In this document: positions 33,329 through 44,789 of the stretch, one piece after another
How positions within the stretch are numbered: position 1 is the stretch's first letter
How the letters are laid out: each line of letters begins with the position of its first letter
Origin: Ceratorhiza oryzae-sativae
Lineage: Eukaryota; Basidiomycota; Agaricomycetes; Cantharellales; Ceratobasidiaceae
DNA length: 64,000 bases
Reading direction: 5' to 3'
NCBI GenBank assembly: GCA_030998015.1
Contig: JARWMV010000022.1
Coordinates: 1-64,000, forward strand
Program-made: the position numbers and the translations under genes
The notes under the pieces: model-generated
Database searches by the model: none
Told to the model about the DNA's origin: nothing
Seen by the model: the letters and a program-made list of their open reading frames with translations, nothing else

Positions 33329-34637
33329 TGTTATGGATCACTAACATTTTTCTATTAATTTAGTCTGCTCTGCCAACCTCAAGCGATGCCTCTGTAATTT
33401 TTCTTGAAATTAAATGAATTTGTATGCATCTGAAATTGTACTATTTGTGTTCTATTAAATAGTAAAAATTCTCCTCTTTCCAACGCATATTTTATCGTGA
33501 TTTTATCTTAAGAACTCAGAGAGATGTAGAGGTTGCGATATTTCCTCTTATCAGGAGATATTGATTACAACATCACACTGCTCATATCTTGGCAACTGCT
33601 TACACTATCAAAGCGATCTTGTGCTCTATCGATAGCTAATCTTTGGCGGTATCTGCTGCCCGAAGATCGTCGCGATCCACCAGATCCTCGCGCCGGAATG
33701 GCCTGAAGATCATTAGAATCTTACTGGACCATCAATCAAGATCTAATGACTCCAGTGAGTCAGGAGAGCTTCCCAAATTGATCCCGAAGCTTCTCTGACT
33801 CACTTTATGACTCACTGAGATGTAGCCTCTGTTCATTACATGTATATACTATGATAATATGATCTACAAGCCAATAGCAGGTCTCAGATGCATCAATGCC
33901 TTTGATCCACACCCTGTCTTTACTCTTATATCCTATACTGGGCTAGGGTGTACCCCAAGTATAGCAGCACCCTCTTTTGATGATCGCACTGGCATGCATG
34001 TACCTATTTGGCTCTGGAATGCCCTCCTCAGGGTATAAAAGGACCTCCTCTGAGGCCCTTCCAGACCACCCTTCACTCATCAACTCAACCCAGACCAGTT
34101 ATTGGTTTCTTTTCTCTTTCTATTTCTCTTGTCTGTGTGTGATTTCTTATATAACTAGTACTGAGGAATAAAGTACCATATTAGTTATATATTGTCTGAT
34201 TCATTGTATTTTATATACAGAGATATATAAGGATACAATATTGCCTGATTGAGTGTGACATTAAGTACTGGCTATTAGAGGAAATCTAAGTACCTGTAGC
34301 TGAGGAAGTACATGCATTAGGCAGCCCACCATCTATCCTATAAGCTATTGCTTAAGTCTAGTATTAAGATTAGTATCAGTTAGTCCAAGCGACTAGGGCT
34401 GAACTACATTTAAGATATCTAAGGGAACCTGACCATAGTAGTCTTGCTCTTTATACCTATAAATTAGCCAGTTTACACTGTGAAAGATTAAGACTACCTT
34501 GAGAGTTACTTGATTGCATTGCAACTACATTGAGCCTTCTTACTCTAGTCTAAGAAGTATTGAGTACAATTAGTGTATACTAACATATCTACATTTGCTT
34601 AAGCTCTAGATATTCAAGTGTACCCTGACCCATAACA
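33329..34637 (+). mobile_element. Solo LTR (family X), copy 1, target duplication CCCTC
   Basis: A 1309-base element begins TGTTATGGATCAC and ends GACCCATAACA, so it has TG...CA ends with short inverted repeats. It is flanked by CCCTC at 33324-33328 and 34638-34642, a perfect 5-base target duplication. TATAAAA at 34034-34040 and AATAAA at about 34167 fit LTR promoter and polyadenylation signals. It interrupts the Tnp2-type relic. There is no internal region, so it is a solo LTR. Confidence 0.9.
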
Positions 34638-34821
34638 CCCTCAGTTTGGCCAATGGCATCCAGACAATAGTCAATGTGAAGGCATTCTTTACAAGGAGGT
34701 GCACCTGGCCAAAGGTTCCTTAAACCACATGCCAAAAAGGTTGTTTCCTTACATTTCACTTCTGGGTTCTCTTGGGTGATTAGTCTCTCAACCAGGCATG
34801 GCAGAACTAATGCAGCATTGG
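34638..34821 (+). pseudogene. Tnp2-type relic, continuation after LTR insertion
   Basis: One frame reads NSQCEGILYKEVHLAKGS and PKRLFPYISLLGSLG, which fits the Tnp2-type sequence that follows the C-x2-C motif (C-x-G-x-L-Y, then PKR-x-FPYI). A TGA follows in the frame. Removing the LTR and one CCCTC copy puts this next to the 33328 end. It is then cut by repeat B. Confidence 0.55.
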
Positions 34822-35230
34822 TTAGGTGGAGCAAGGAGGTGTGAGTGCAAGTGAAGCAAGCACAAGCAGCAACAAGTGGAAGAAAGGCTAAGAACTCCTA
34901 GGTAAATACCCAGGAGAGACTTTTGTAGATACTCATCAGAGCCCTTCCACTGTGTCTTTTTATGCTGTGGCAGACAAACATGCCATGTTGCTGGCATGAG
35001 AAATGCTAGAAAAAGAAGACTTAACTGAACAAAGGAGAAGAACAGCTGACTGATCCTGACCACATGGTAACTGTCCATGTGATCACTCCTCCACACAACT
35101 GACCAATCAGGGGGAGCCACCTGACTAACACCAAGAACCTTCAAGGTCCATACCAAGCCATTCCATGTGAAGCTGAGGCTCCCATGGACTTGGTTGATCC
35201 AAGGCTCATCCAGCTGAGGGCTCAACTCAA
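34822..35230 (-). repeat. Dispersed repeat B, CpG-depleted copy
   Basis: This is the inverted counterpart of 270-667, including the TATA-like CATAAAAAGACACAG on the minus strand and the CTCCACCTAACC end. CpGs of the other copy are TpG or CpA here, for example the run of GCTCG motifs near 600-650 has become TGCTTG-type sequence. Its position just beyond the Penelope-like relic's telomere-like tract leaves open whether it belongs to that element. Confidence 0.8.
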
Positions 35231-35440
35231 CTCCACCCAGACCCTGCCCAGGGAACCCTTAGGGTTGTCAAAGTGCTAGAACAAGTGTGCTGACCCTGAG
35301 GACTGAGAGGTGCCTGACTAAGTGACCAGGGATTGGTAATATTCCCTGAGTCACATGACACTTAGTCAGCTAGAGAGTAAAGGACAAGTCATCCTAGATG
35401 ACTAATCCTCCCTTAACTATTACCTAATCTGGTAAGGATA

Positions 35441-35475
35441 AGGTTAGGTTAGGTTAGGTTGTGTTAGGGGTTGGG
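35441..35475. repeat. Telomere-like tract (GGTTA)n
   Basis: The plus strand has AGGTTAGGTTAGGTTAGGTT followed by GTGTTAGGGGTTGGG. On the minus strand, the sense strand of the adjacent Penelope-like relic, this reads as CCTAA-type repeats downstream of the reading frame. It resembles degenerate TTAGGG telomeric DNA. Confidence 0.6.
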
Positions 35476-35632
35476 TTTGAACCAACTCAATCACAATCTT
35501 GTCTAATGCAATGGAGAATCTGTGTCAAGATCCTCCCATACACAATTGAAGATGTATTCTGGTAGCCCAAAATGTTCATCTTCCTCCTGATTGGAGTCAG
35601 ACTCACTGACCACCTCCAACACAGAAGCAAGG

Positions 35633-37470
35633 TTAGCTGTAACACACCACCTTGTGACACTGGGTTCTGTGTTGGGGCTGTGCCACCCTGACCTTGAACA
35701 GTGCAAGCTGCCAAGCTGTTTGCCTTGGAACAATCTCTTTGTGTACTTTGTGTATGTCAATGTAATCCCATACTGGATTAAACACTGTCTTAATGACATG
35801 CAACCTGCCAGTCTGTTCTGATGCTACATCTTTTGGAGCCAATCAGTTCCCCCAGCATTTGGTTGCATGCTTATCTAGCCATGTTTTAACACAGTATGGT
35901 GGGTACCCCCTGGCCAAGTACAGATCCTGCAGATCCTTCAAGGCCAGTTCATAGTACTCCTTGGTACTTGACAGGGTAGCCATCCTGGTAATCTCACCAA
36001 TGAAGGTGCCTCTTTTGACATCAAGAGGATGATGAGATGCCCATGGGATATGTTCTTGGTTGTTCTGCACTTTCTTGTACACTCTACAACAGATGTGGTT
36101 GTCCTTTATAAATATGAACATATCCAGAAAGATAGAGAAATCTCTATTTGTAGACCATACAATTTCACAACCATTGAATTTGATACCACTACATATTTTC
36201 AAGGCTTGTTTGTGGTCATCTGCCTCTACTATAGCTAGTACATCATTGATATACCTCCAGTAGAATAAAATTCTAGGTTCCATGGGTATGAATTGTTCTT
36301 CAAAATAGGTGCCATACAGGTTAGCTATGTCTGGGGACAACACTACCCCCATAGCTAGTCCTTTAAGTTGCCTATAGAACTGGTCTTGAAATCTGAAGAT
36401 GAGGTTATTGTTTGCTATTTCAAAAATAGCATAGAACACCTTCATCTTACAGACCTGGCTTTCTGACAATTCTCCCAATTTGTCATTGTCATTAAACCAT
36501 TCAGGATAGTAGTGGTCTATACAATATGTAGCCACAATCTTCCTACTCTTGTAGAGTGGAACATTTGGGTAGTAGGCTGTGACATCACCTGAAACTATCC
36601 ATACTTTCTGGTCTTTGGGGAGTTCCACCCCTTCAAGCACTATAGCTAGTGCCTTACTTCCTTCAATATGTAAGGTTGCACCTTGATTATAGGCTTGAGT
36701 AAATGGCTGAAAATCTTAGCAGCTGGATTTACCATTGCTGAGTGACATGGAACAATTGGTCTCATGTTCCATGGATTTTTATGTATTTTAGGAATACCAT
36801 AAAACCTGGGCATCCCTTTCCAGGGGTCCCATTCAGGGATGGCATGTACACACCACTTGCATTGCTGTTTAGTAATGCTGGGCCATTCCCCTTCTTTAGC
36901 CAGCTTCCTAATAGCTTTGTGTTTTCATACCATATGTCCTAATGCTATGAATGGGACTATTTTTTGATAGTCTGAAGATTCTAGCATTTTTAAGCACTGC
37001 TGAAGGTACCATTCAAGTGTTACAACTGCACATCCAAGGTTTTTGTTCATAGGAAGGATTAAGTATCCATTGTTGTCAATGAAATCCTTAACAGGCTTTA
37101 ATTGCACAAGACCATGATCTCTTGGCAATCCATGAGGGGGAATAGCATTGAGCATTTGCTCAATAGACACTTGCCCTTTCTCAAGACCTGCTTCCATGTT
37201 TCAACTCAAATTGGGTGCACCATCTGAGGTTTTACCTTTAAAGTTGAACTGCAGTAAGTACTGTGCTTCAGCATCACTGTCAGCATCTTTATTAAGGAAG
37301 AAATATTTCCATCTTAATTGGTTGCAAAAGTCTTGCCACACATTGCTAACAATTGCACAATTCATGGGTGAAAACCTCATATATTTCAAACCAGCAGACA
37401 AATGAATTGATACAATAATGGGGAGAACTACCCCTGGCCCAATGTGAGCCCCTTTCCTAAACACTGCTAA
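35633..37470 (-). pseudogene. Penelope-like element reverse transcriptase (Coprina-like)
   Basis: Minus-strand frames in order carry NGYLILPMNKNLGCAVV, PRFYGIPKIHKNPWNMRPIV, GDVTAYYPNVPL, QLKGLAMGVVLSPDIANLYG and WRYINDVLAIV. This is the order of motifs in Penelope-like reverse transcriptases, with the palm motif normally YIDD. Here the first catalytic Asp is Asn (36242-36253), explained by CG to CA change. Several other stops and frame breaks occur, for example near 36700 and 36920. No GIY-YIG endonuclease is seen after the RT. With the telomere-like tract downstream, this fits the endonuclease-deficient, telomere-associated Coprina group described in basidiomycetes. The element is inactive and CpG-poor. 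Confidence 0.75.
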
Positions 37471-37514
37471 CCTCCTTGTTTCATATGGGACACATTCAAG
37501 TAGGACTTTGATGG

Positions 37515-38531
37515 CTATATTAATTGGTAAGTATAAATCTTGTCTGGGTAACTAGACAGATGCTCATACCTCCATTCAGAGCTTCTGATCACTTGGATCT
37601 TCTGCTTGGCCCAGCATTGGAATTGCTGCCTTTGTTCTTGTTTGCACCTTGGCCCTTGAACTTGCATTTCTGAGCAGGGCCATAGTGGAGGGGGGCTGCA
37701 AGTCCTGTTTTGGGACTTGTGTGGCTGGTCTTCCCCTTGCCTTTGCATGTGATCAGGCCTAACTTGGGAGCCTTGCCCTTGGGAGCAGGCTTAGCAATCA
37801 GCTAAGCTGCTGTTAGGTTGTGGGCTGCCTGACCAATCAAAAATACTCACATTTTGACTAAGCACCTGCTTAATCTCTGCACCAACCATGGCCTTGATGG
37901 TGGCAGGGTCCATGGGTTTATTATCAACATCCATGTTGATGTTGGCAGTGTCCTTGATGGCCATCTTCCTTGCCACCTTTGCCTTCTCTGCAACTGTGCA
38001 AGCATTTTGGATGTCTATGATCCTGGTGCCAAAGGTGGGGAGGTCTGCAAGTAGACAGTCCTTCTTGCCTTTATGGAATGAGTCCTCCACATATTCAATG
38101 GCTGGAGGTTGATTATCAACAGCTTCAGTAATGCAGGGGGCTATGGTACCTTGGAGTGCCACATAGGCATCCTCAACCTTCCACTCCCATGTTGGGCACC
38201 AGACATTGTGCACCAACTGCAACTGGAGGAATGTCTCCTCAGCAGCCTTGAGTTCACAACCATGCATGTACACATTGTTGACATAGGCAGTGTGGGCAGC
38301 AGTGAGCCTCTGCAGCATCTCTGACCCTAACAGGTTGGCCCTGAACTCCTTTGACACTTGCCATGCAGGTTTCTTCAACCTGTGGACTTGCACTGGTAGC
38401 TTGCCCTTGTTCACCAACTTGCCTAGGCAAGCAACTACCCTTTGCATGTTATGGAACTTCTCCACTAGGGAGTTGAGCTCCTTAAACAGCTTGTGTGAGG
38501 TGTTCCTATATGCAAGGGGGACAAGTTCCAA
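37515..38531 (-). pseudogene. Possible upstream ORF of the Penelope-like element
   Basis: A 246-codon frame (38531-37791) encodes a helical, Lys-rich protein with no recognised domain. A further frame down to 37515 is Gln/Lys/Pro-rich, like a nucleic-acid-binding tail. Strand and position, just upstream of the RT, suggest an accessory ORF of the same element. It could instead be the gag of another retroelement. It is cut at its 5' side by LTR-X copy 2. Confidence 0.4.
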
Positions 38532-38563
38532 GAGCTCTGTCCAGCTCTTGGCATGTCCAGAGG

Positions 38564-39868
38564 TGTTACAGGTCCAGGTACACTTGAATATCTAGAGCTT
38601 AAGTGAATGTAGATATGTTAGTATACACTAATCATACTCAATACTTCTTAGACTAGAGTAAGAAGGCTCAATGTAGTTGCAATGTGATCAAGTAACACTC
38701 AAGGTAGTCTTAATCTTTCACAGTGTAAACTGACTAATTTATAGGTATAAAGAGCAAGACTACTATGGTCAAGTTACCTTAGATATCTTAACTGTAGTTC
38801 AGCCCTAGTTGCTTGGACTAACTGATACTAATATTAATACTATGCTTAAGCAATAGCTTATAGGATAAATGGTGGGCTGCCTAATGCATGTACTTCCTCA
38901 GCTACAGGTACTTAGATTTCCTCTAATAGCTGGTACTTAATGTCATGCTCAATCAGGCAATATTGTACACTTATATAACTCTGTATATAAGATACAATGA
39001 CTCAGACAGTATATAACTAATATGGTACTTTATTCCTCAGTACTAGCTAAATATGAAATCACACACAGACAAGAGAAATGGAAAGAGAAAAAAGAAACTA
39101 ACAACTGGTCTGGATTGAGTAAGAGTGGGTTGTCTGGAAGGGCCTCAGAGGAGGTCCTTTTATACCTTGAGGAGGGCATTCCAGAGCCAAATGGATGCAT
39201 GCATGCCAGTGCAATCATCAAAAGAGGGTACTGCTATACTTAGGGTACACCCTAGCCCAGTATAGGACAAAAGAGTAAAGACAGGGTGTGGATCAAAGGC
39301 ATTGATGCATCTTAGACCTGCTATTGGCTTGTAGATCATATTATCATAGTATATACATGTAATGAACAGAGGCTACATCTCGGTGAGTCATAAAGTGAGT
39401 CAGAGAAGCTTCTGGATCAATTTGGAAGGCTCTCCTGACTCACTGGAGTTATTAGATCTTGATTGATGGTCCAGTAAGATTCTAATGATCTTTGGACCAT
39501 TCCAGTGTGAGGATCTGGTAGATTGCAACAATCTTTGGGTAGCAGATACCGCCGAAGATTAGCTATCGATAGAGCACATGATCGCTTTGATAGCATAAGT
39601 GGTTGCCTAGATATGAGCAGTGCAATGTTGTAATCAATATCTCCTGATAAGAGGAAATATTGCAACCTCTATATCTCTCTGAGTTCTTAAGATAAAATCA
39701 CAATAAAATATGCGTTGGCAAGAGGAGATTTTGTACTATTCAATGGACTACAAATAGTACAAATTCAAACACATACAAATTTGTTTAATTTCAAGAAAAT
39801 TACAGAGGCATTGCTTGAGGTTGGCAGAGCAGACTAAAATAATAGAAAAATGTTAGTAATCCATAACA
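38564..39868 (-). mobile_element. LTR family X, copy 2
   Basis: A 1305-base inverted copy of 33329-34637. The flanking five bases differ (AGAGG on the left, GCCAT on the right), so this is not a simple solo-LTR insertion. It separates the Penelope-like relic from a gypsy relic that starts abruptly inside the protease, which suggests recombination between two LTR copies with loss of the DNA between them. Confidence 0.85.
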
Positions 39869-42800
39869 GCCATGCATCTAGGAGAACATACACCAGTCAT
39901 TTTAGGACTGGACTGGCTACAAGAAGCAGACCCAGATATCAACTTGAAGACACCAGAGATTTCCTGGAAGCAGGAAGTAACTGGCAAAACTGCCCACAAA
40001 CCTCAGTCTGGAATTGACTGGTCCAAGATACCAAAAGGCTGGGAAGGACTCTTCAAGAGGCTTCCTGAACACCAACCCTATGATTGCTACATTGATTTCA
40101 AGGAAGGGGCAGAATTACCCAAACCAGCCAAGATTTACCCTAAGTCCCCAGTGGAAAACAAGGTGGTCAAAGAATTCATTGATCAGGAGCTAAAAGATGG
40201 GAAAATACAGCCAAGCAAGTCCCCCATTGCTGCACCTTGCTTCTTTGTCAAAAAGGAGGATGGATCCCTGAGATTAGTCACAGATGATAGAAAGATCAAT
40301 GACATTACAGTGCCAGATCAATTCCCTATTCCACTACAGACTGAACCACTGGACCAGGTCCAGGGTAAAAGGATCTTCACCATGATGGACTTGAGGTGGG
40401 GATACAACAATATCCAGGTCAAGGAAGGGGATGAATGCAAGACACCATTTAGAACCCACTATGGGATATTCAAATACCTTGTAATGCCATTTGGCCTATG
40501 AAATGCACCAGGGATATTCCAGGATTTCATGAACTGGATCTTCCAGGACATCCTAGGAATATATGTGGTAGTATACCTTGATGACATCCTAATATACTCA
40601 GACAATGAGGAAGACCACAAGAGACATGTGGAGGAAGTCATGTGATGACTCAAGGCAAACAACCTTTTTGCCAAATTCACCAAATGTGAATTTGGTGTCA
40701 CAGTAGTAGACTTCCTAGGACTAGTCATTACACCAGAAGGTACCTCCATGGAGAAGTCCAAGATCCAAGCCATACTTGATTGGGCAAAACCAGGGACAGT
40801 CAAACAGCTCCAAGCCTTCCTGGGCTTTGTCAACTTCTACAGGCACTTCATGTACAATTTCAGCAAAATGGCCAGACCCCTCCATGACCTAACACAGAAG
40901 GACAAGAAGTGGGAATTGACCAAGGAATGCCAGGAAGCCTTCAAAGAAATCAAGGAAGCAATTGGGAAGGATCCAGTCCTAATACATCCAGATCCTTCAA
41001 AACCCTTTGTACTAGAGACAGATGCCTCAGGGGTGGCCATAGGTGCAGTACTAAGCCAAAGACACACAGATGGGTACCTACACCCAGTGGCCTTCATGTC
41101 CAAAAGCTACAATGACATAGAATGCAACTATGATACAGCCAACAAGGAATTATTGGCCATTGTAGCTGTCCTCAAACACTGGCACATGTACCTAGAAGGA
41201 ATGGAGACCACAATTGAGGTGTACACAGATCATAGGAACTTGTAAAGATGGAAGACAGCAGAGACTTTCAATCAAAGGCATGCTAGTTGGGTGGCATTTG
41301 GAACTAGCCTCCTACAATTTCAACATCCATTACAGACCAGGGAAGATGTCACAGAAGCTGGATGTGCTCTCCAGAAGGCACAACCACAACAATGTCCCTA
41401 ATCCCCAACGAATCATGATTGAGGCTGAAAGATTCATTGGATTCAAAGCAGAGACTTCAGAAGATATCATCTCTGAAATCCAAGAAGCCCAAATGGAGGA
41501 TGAATCCCTTCAGACCCTAATCATGAGTACCAAGGAAAAAGAAAATCTACCACCCAGTGTCAAACAACAGTATGACAAATATGAGTGCACAGAAGACCTC
41601 CTATGGTACAAAGTGAGGATAGTGATCCCAGCCAATAAAGGGATCAAATTGCAGCTCCTGGAGATGCATCATGATGCCCCAATAGCAGGACACCAAGGAC
41701 AAGCAAGGACCCTAGAACTTCTGTCCAGAAGGTACTACTGGCCAGGGATGAAGAATCAGGTAAACTGCTTTGTGGAATCTTGTGAAATCTGTCAGAGAAG
41801 CATGGGCCACAAACAATATGCACCACCAAAACCCTTGCCCATTCCTTCACAGCCTTGGGAGCATATTGCATACCACTTCATTGTGAAACTACTGGATTCT
41901 TGAGGATATGACAGCATCCTAGTAGTCATAGACCAATTCTGCAGACAGGCTCACTTAATACCCTGCTTAGAAAGCATCAACACAGAAGGGGTAGTAGACC
42001 TATTCATCCAGGAGGTGTGGCAATTACATGGTCTGCACAAGACAATGGTATCAGACAGGGGAACTACCTTCAACATTCAATTCCTCAAGGAACTATACTG
42101 AAAGCTGGAGATTTACCCCAAATTCTCCACAGCCTACCATCCTGAAACAGATGGAATCACAGAGAGGACCAACCAATGGCTAGAAGGATTCCTAAGAAGC
42201 TTCTGCAATTACCAGCAAAATGATTGGGCAAAGTGGCTCTCCATTGCAGAATTCTGCCATAACAATCAGGTAAATTCAGCCACAGGGAAAACAGCCTTTG
42301 AGACAGTCTATGGAAGACACCCCAGATGGAACATCACAGACTTGGAAATTGGTTCACCACTAGCCAAACTGACAGCCAAATCAATGCAAGCAATATGGGA
42401 TGCAGTCAAGGCTTCCATGGAATTCCACAGGACAAAAGAAAAAGAACCCCAAAAGCAATATGAAATTGGGGACAAAGTATGGCTGATCACCACTAACCTG
42501 AGGACCAAATGACCAATCAAGAAGCTGGATAACAAAAAGGCTGGACCCTTCACTATCAAGGAGAAAATCTCTTCCAATGCTTACTTCCTTGAGCTACCTT
42601 CCACCATGAGGATCCATAATGTATTTCACATTAACCTGCTTCTTCCCTTCACAGAAGACACTGATTTTCACAGGTGTCAACTGAGACCACCCCCAATCAT
42701 CACAGAAGAAGGGGAAGAACAATATGAAGTAGACCATGTGGTTGCATGGGAACAAAGGGGGAAGCAACTCTACTATCAAATTCAATGGAAGGGCTATGAT

Positions 42801-43019
42801 CCAAGTGAAGACACCCTGGAAAGGGCTGAAAACATAGCCAAACTCCCTCAGATCATGGAGGACTTATTCAAGCAACACCCAGAGGCCCCTCTACCAAATA
42901 ACTACAAACAAGGAAAGAAAGGGTGTAAAAGAATGGGGGGAGAGCCTCAAACCTCAGCATCAGCTACTCACCACTCTTACCAGACAACCCAGCCTACTCT
43001 CCCCTCTTCAACACCTTAA
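39869..43019 (+). pseudogene. Ty3/gypsy polyprotein relic 1 (protease end, RT, RNase H, integrase, chromodomain)
   Basis: The order of domains is the end of the protease (VILGLDWLQ), RT with FFVKKEDGSLRLVTD, YLVMPFGL and [11 protein letters not shown], RNase H (FVLETDASGVAIGAVL and ELLAIVAVLKHW), integrase with an H...C-x2-C zinc segment (CEICQRS), STAYHPETDGITERTNQ and, at the end, a chromodomain (YYQIQWKGYDPSEDT). This is the Chromoviridae arrangement. TGA codons at 40499, 40643, 40646, 41901, 42099 and 42510 lie where Arg codons are expected, a TAA lies at 41243, and one base shift lies near 41288. The 5' part is missing at LTR-X copy 2. Without the stops it would be a nearly complete pol, so decay is by point changes rather than deletion. 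Confidence 0.92.
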
Positions 43020-43041
43020 ATCTACTCTCCACCAGATCACC

Positions 43042-44022
43042 ATGCCTGCCCAGTGCACTTCTACCTCCATTGCCACAGTTGCTGCCACCCTCAAGGGTCT
43101 CCAATGTAAGCAACAGATCCAATGTGCTACCAGGAACTGGCATGACACCCCCAACACAGCCACTTGCTGCATGTACTCCCACCAGGAGGCCATCAAGGAG
43201 TGTGACTCATTCATCAGGAGCTACAACTCTGTCAAATCCCTTGACCTGGAGGTGGAGCTCAACTACATCCCTATGCAGGAACAGTGGAACTGCAAATGGG
43301 TTGACTACAAGACCTTGTGGTGCCCCAAGCAAGGTGACTTGGAATGGGTAGGGAGATGGATCTGGAGGCCAGAAAGTGCAAAAGAAATGCAACAAACCAA
43401 ACTTTTTGTAATAGGGAGATTTGTGGCAGATAGCATGGGACTAGTAGTGGAGGCAGGGATGGAGGAAAGGACAATAAAGGCAAAGGAAGAGATGGAGGAG
43501 CAGAGAAAGAGGGAGGTGGAGAAATACCTGGTGTGGGTAACAGAGTCCACTGAATGATGGATAAGGGCCTCAGACATTGAGGCATGGAGGAGGGAGAACA
43601 ACTTGACAGGGCTGAAGAGGATGAGGGCAGCTATTGAGGAATGGAAGATGAAAGTGCCCCAGGGATACCACCATATCCTAGGGGTACTCTCAACTCAGGA
43701 GGTGATGGATGTTGCCAAAAAGGAGGTTATGACCAAGGAAGACCTGTGGAACTGGCTTGACCAAAAGGCTTGGGATCATGAGCAGGAAGTACTTGAGCAG
43801 GCCATGGCCAGCCTTCACTTGAGCTCACCCAAGCCTGAGGAAGATGAACAAGTGCAATACAAATCCCTGGAGTGTGAGTATGAACAAGCTCATGCTCAAG
43901 GGGCACCAAAGGAGTACTTAGAATTCCTACAGGAAGAATGCACAGAGGCAAGAAGAGCCATACAGAAACAGAAGGAATACAAGGAATCCTGGGACATTAT
44001 CACTGACCTCCCCTCCTTCTAA
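43042..44022 (+). pseudogene. Extra ORF downstream of gypsy-1 pol
   Basis: A frame starts 22 bases after the pol stop, is broken by TGA at 43555 and continues to 44022. The first part has several Cys and Trp residues and a KWVDYKTLWCPKQGD segment. The second part is a Glu/Lys/Gln-rich probable coiled coil. No signal peptide or membrane segment was seen, so it is not a typical env. It lies between pol and the polypurine tract and so belongs to the element as a third ORF. I do not recognise a family. Confidence 0.6.
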
Positions 44023-44142
44023 ATTTTGTATCTCATGCACTATACATTGTATATTTTCTATTTCCCTATAAAGAAAAATGATGGTTGACCTTATGTTTTG
44101 TTCATCTAAGGTCCCCTAAGACTCACCATAAGAGGGGGGCAA

Positions 44143-44789
44143 TGTCATGAGCCATGATCAAAGGTCTTGTGGCTAACCATCATTTTCTCTTCTTTTGTTT
44201 TCCTTTTTCAGTCTTGTGGCTTGACCACTTCTACCAGCTTACTGATCTGTGTCCTATTGTTAGTCACTTACTTACTGATCTCTGCCATTCACCTTACTCA
44301 TGCTACTATTATTAGTACTGGCTGACTGATGGATGTGCTATTACTAGTAACTGGCTGACTGATCACTGCCATTCCTTCTTACTCATCCTACATGTACACT
44401 TAGTCACTCTCTTGGTTAGAATAGTATAAAAGCAAGGAGAGCAAGCCAGTCTACCCCAGCTTGCTCTACCTTGTCAATTCCCCTCTAAAAGCATCCAGTG
44501 TAAAGAACAGTCCCTAGCTGACTTATTAGCTTAAGTAACAGCTAGAAGGATCTTGAGTCAAGACCACATTGCAAGTGCCAGCACTAAGCATCTGACTGAG
44601 CCACTGTCCACAGTCACTTACTCAGCAACAGGTGTCCATCAGCCACAGCACATAAGTGCATATGGTGTCAAGCCACAAGACAGTAGACACACACAAGGCA
44701 TCAAGCCCAGACAAGCCATCCATCAGCAGTAGTCTGGACATAGTCCAGACCCATCAGAGGCATTAGCCACTTGTAAAGCAAGTCTGACA
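44143..44789 (+). mobile_element. 3' LTR of gypsy-1
   Basis: AGAGGGGGG, a polypurine tract, is followed after two to three bases by TGTCATGAG. The stretch ends TGACA at 44789, giving TGTCA...TGACA ends and 647 bases. A TATAAAA box lies near 44426. The matching 5' LTR is not in the window, in keeping with the lost 5' half of the element. Confidence 0.75.

Noticed and set aside
35460..35485. tRNA-like GGTTCAAACCC on the minus strand
   Set aside because: No acceptor stem, D arm or anticodon arm can be built around it. It lies beside the telomere-like tract.
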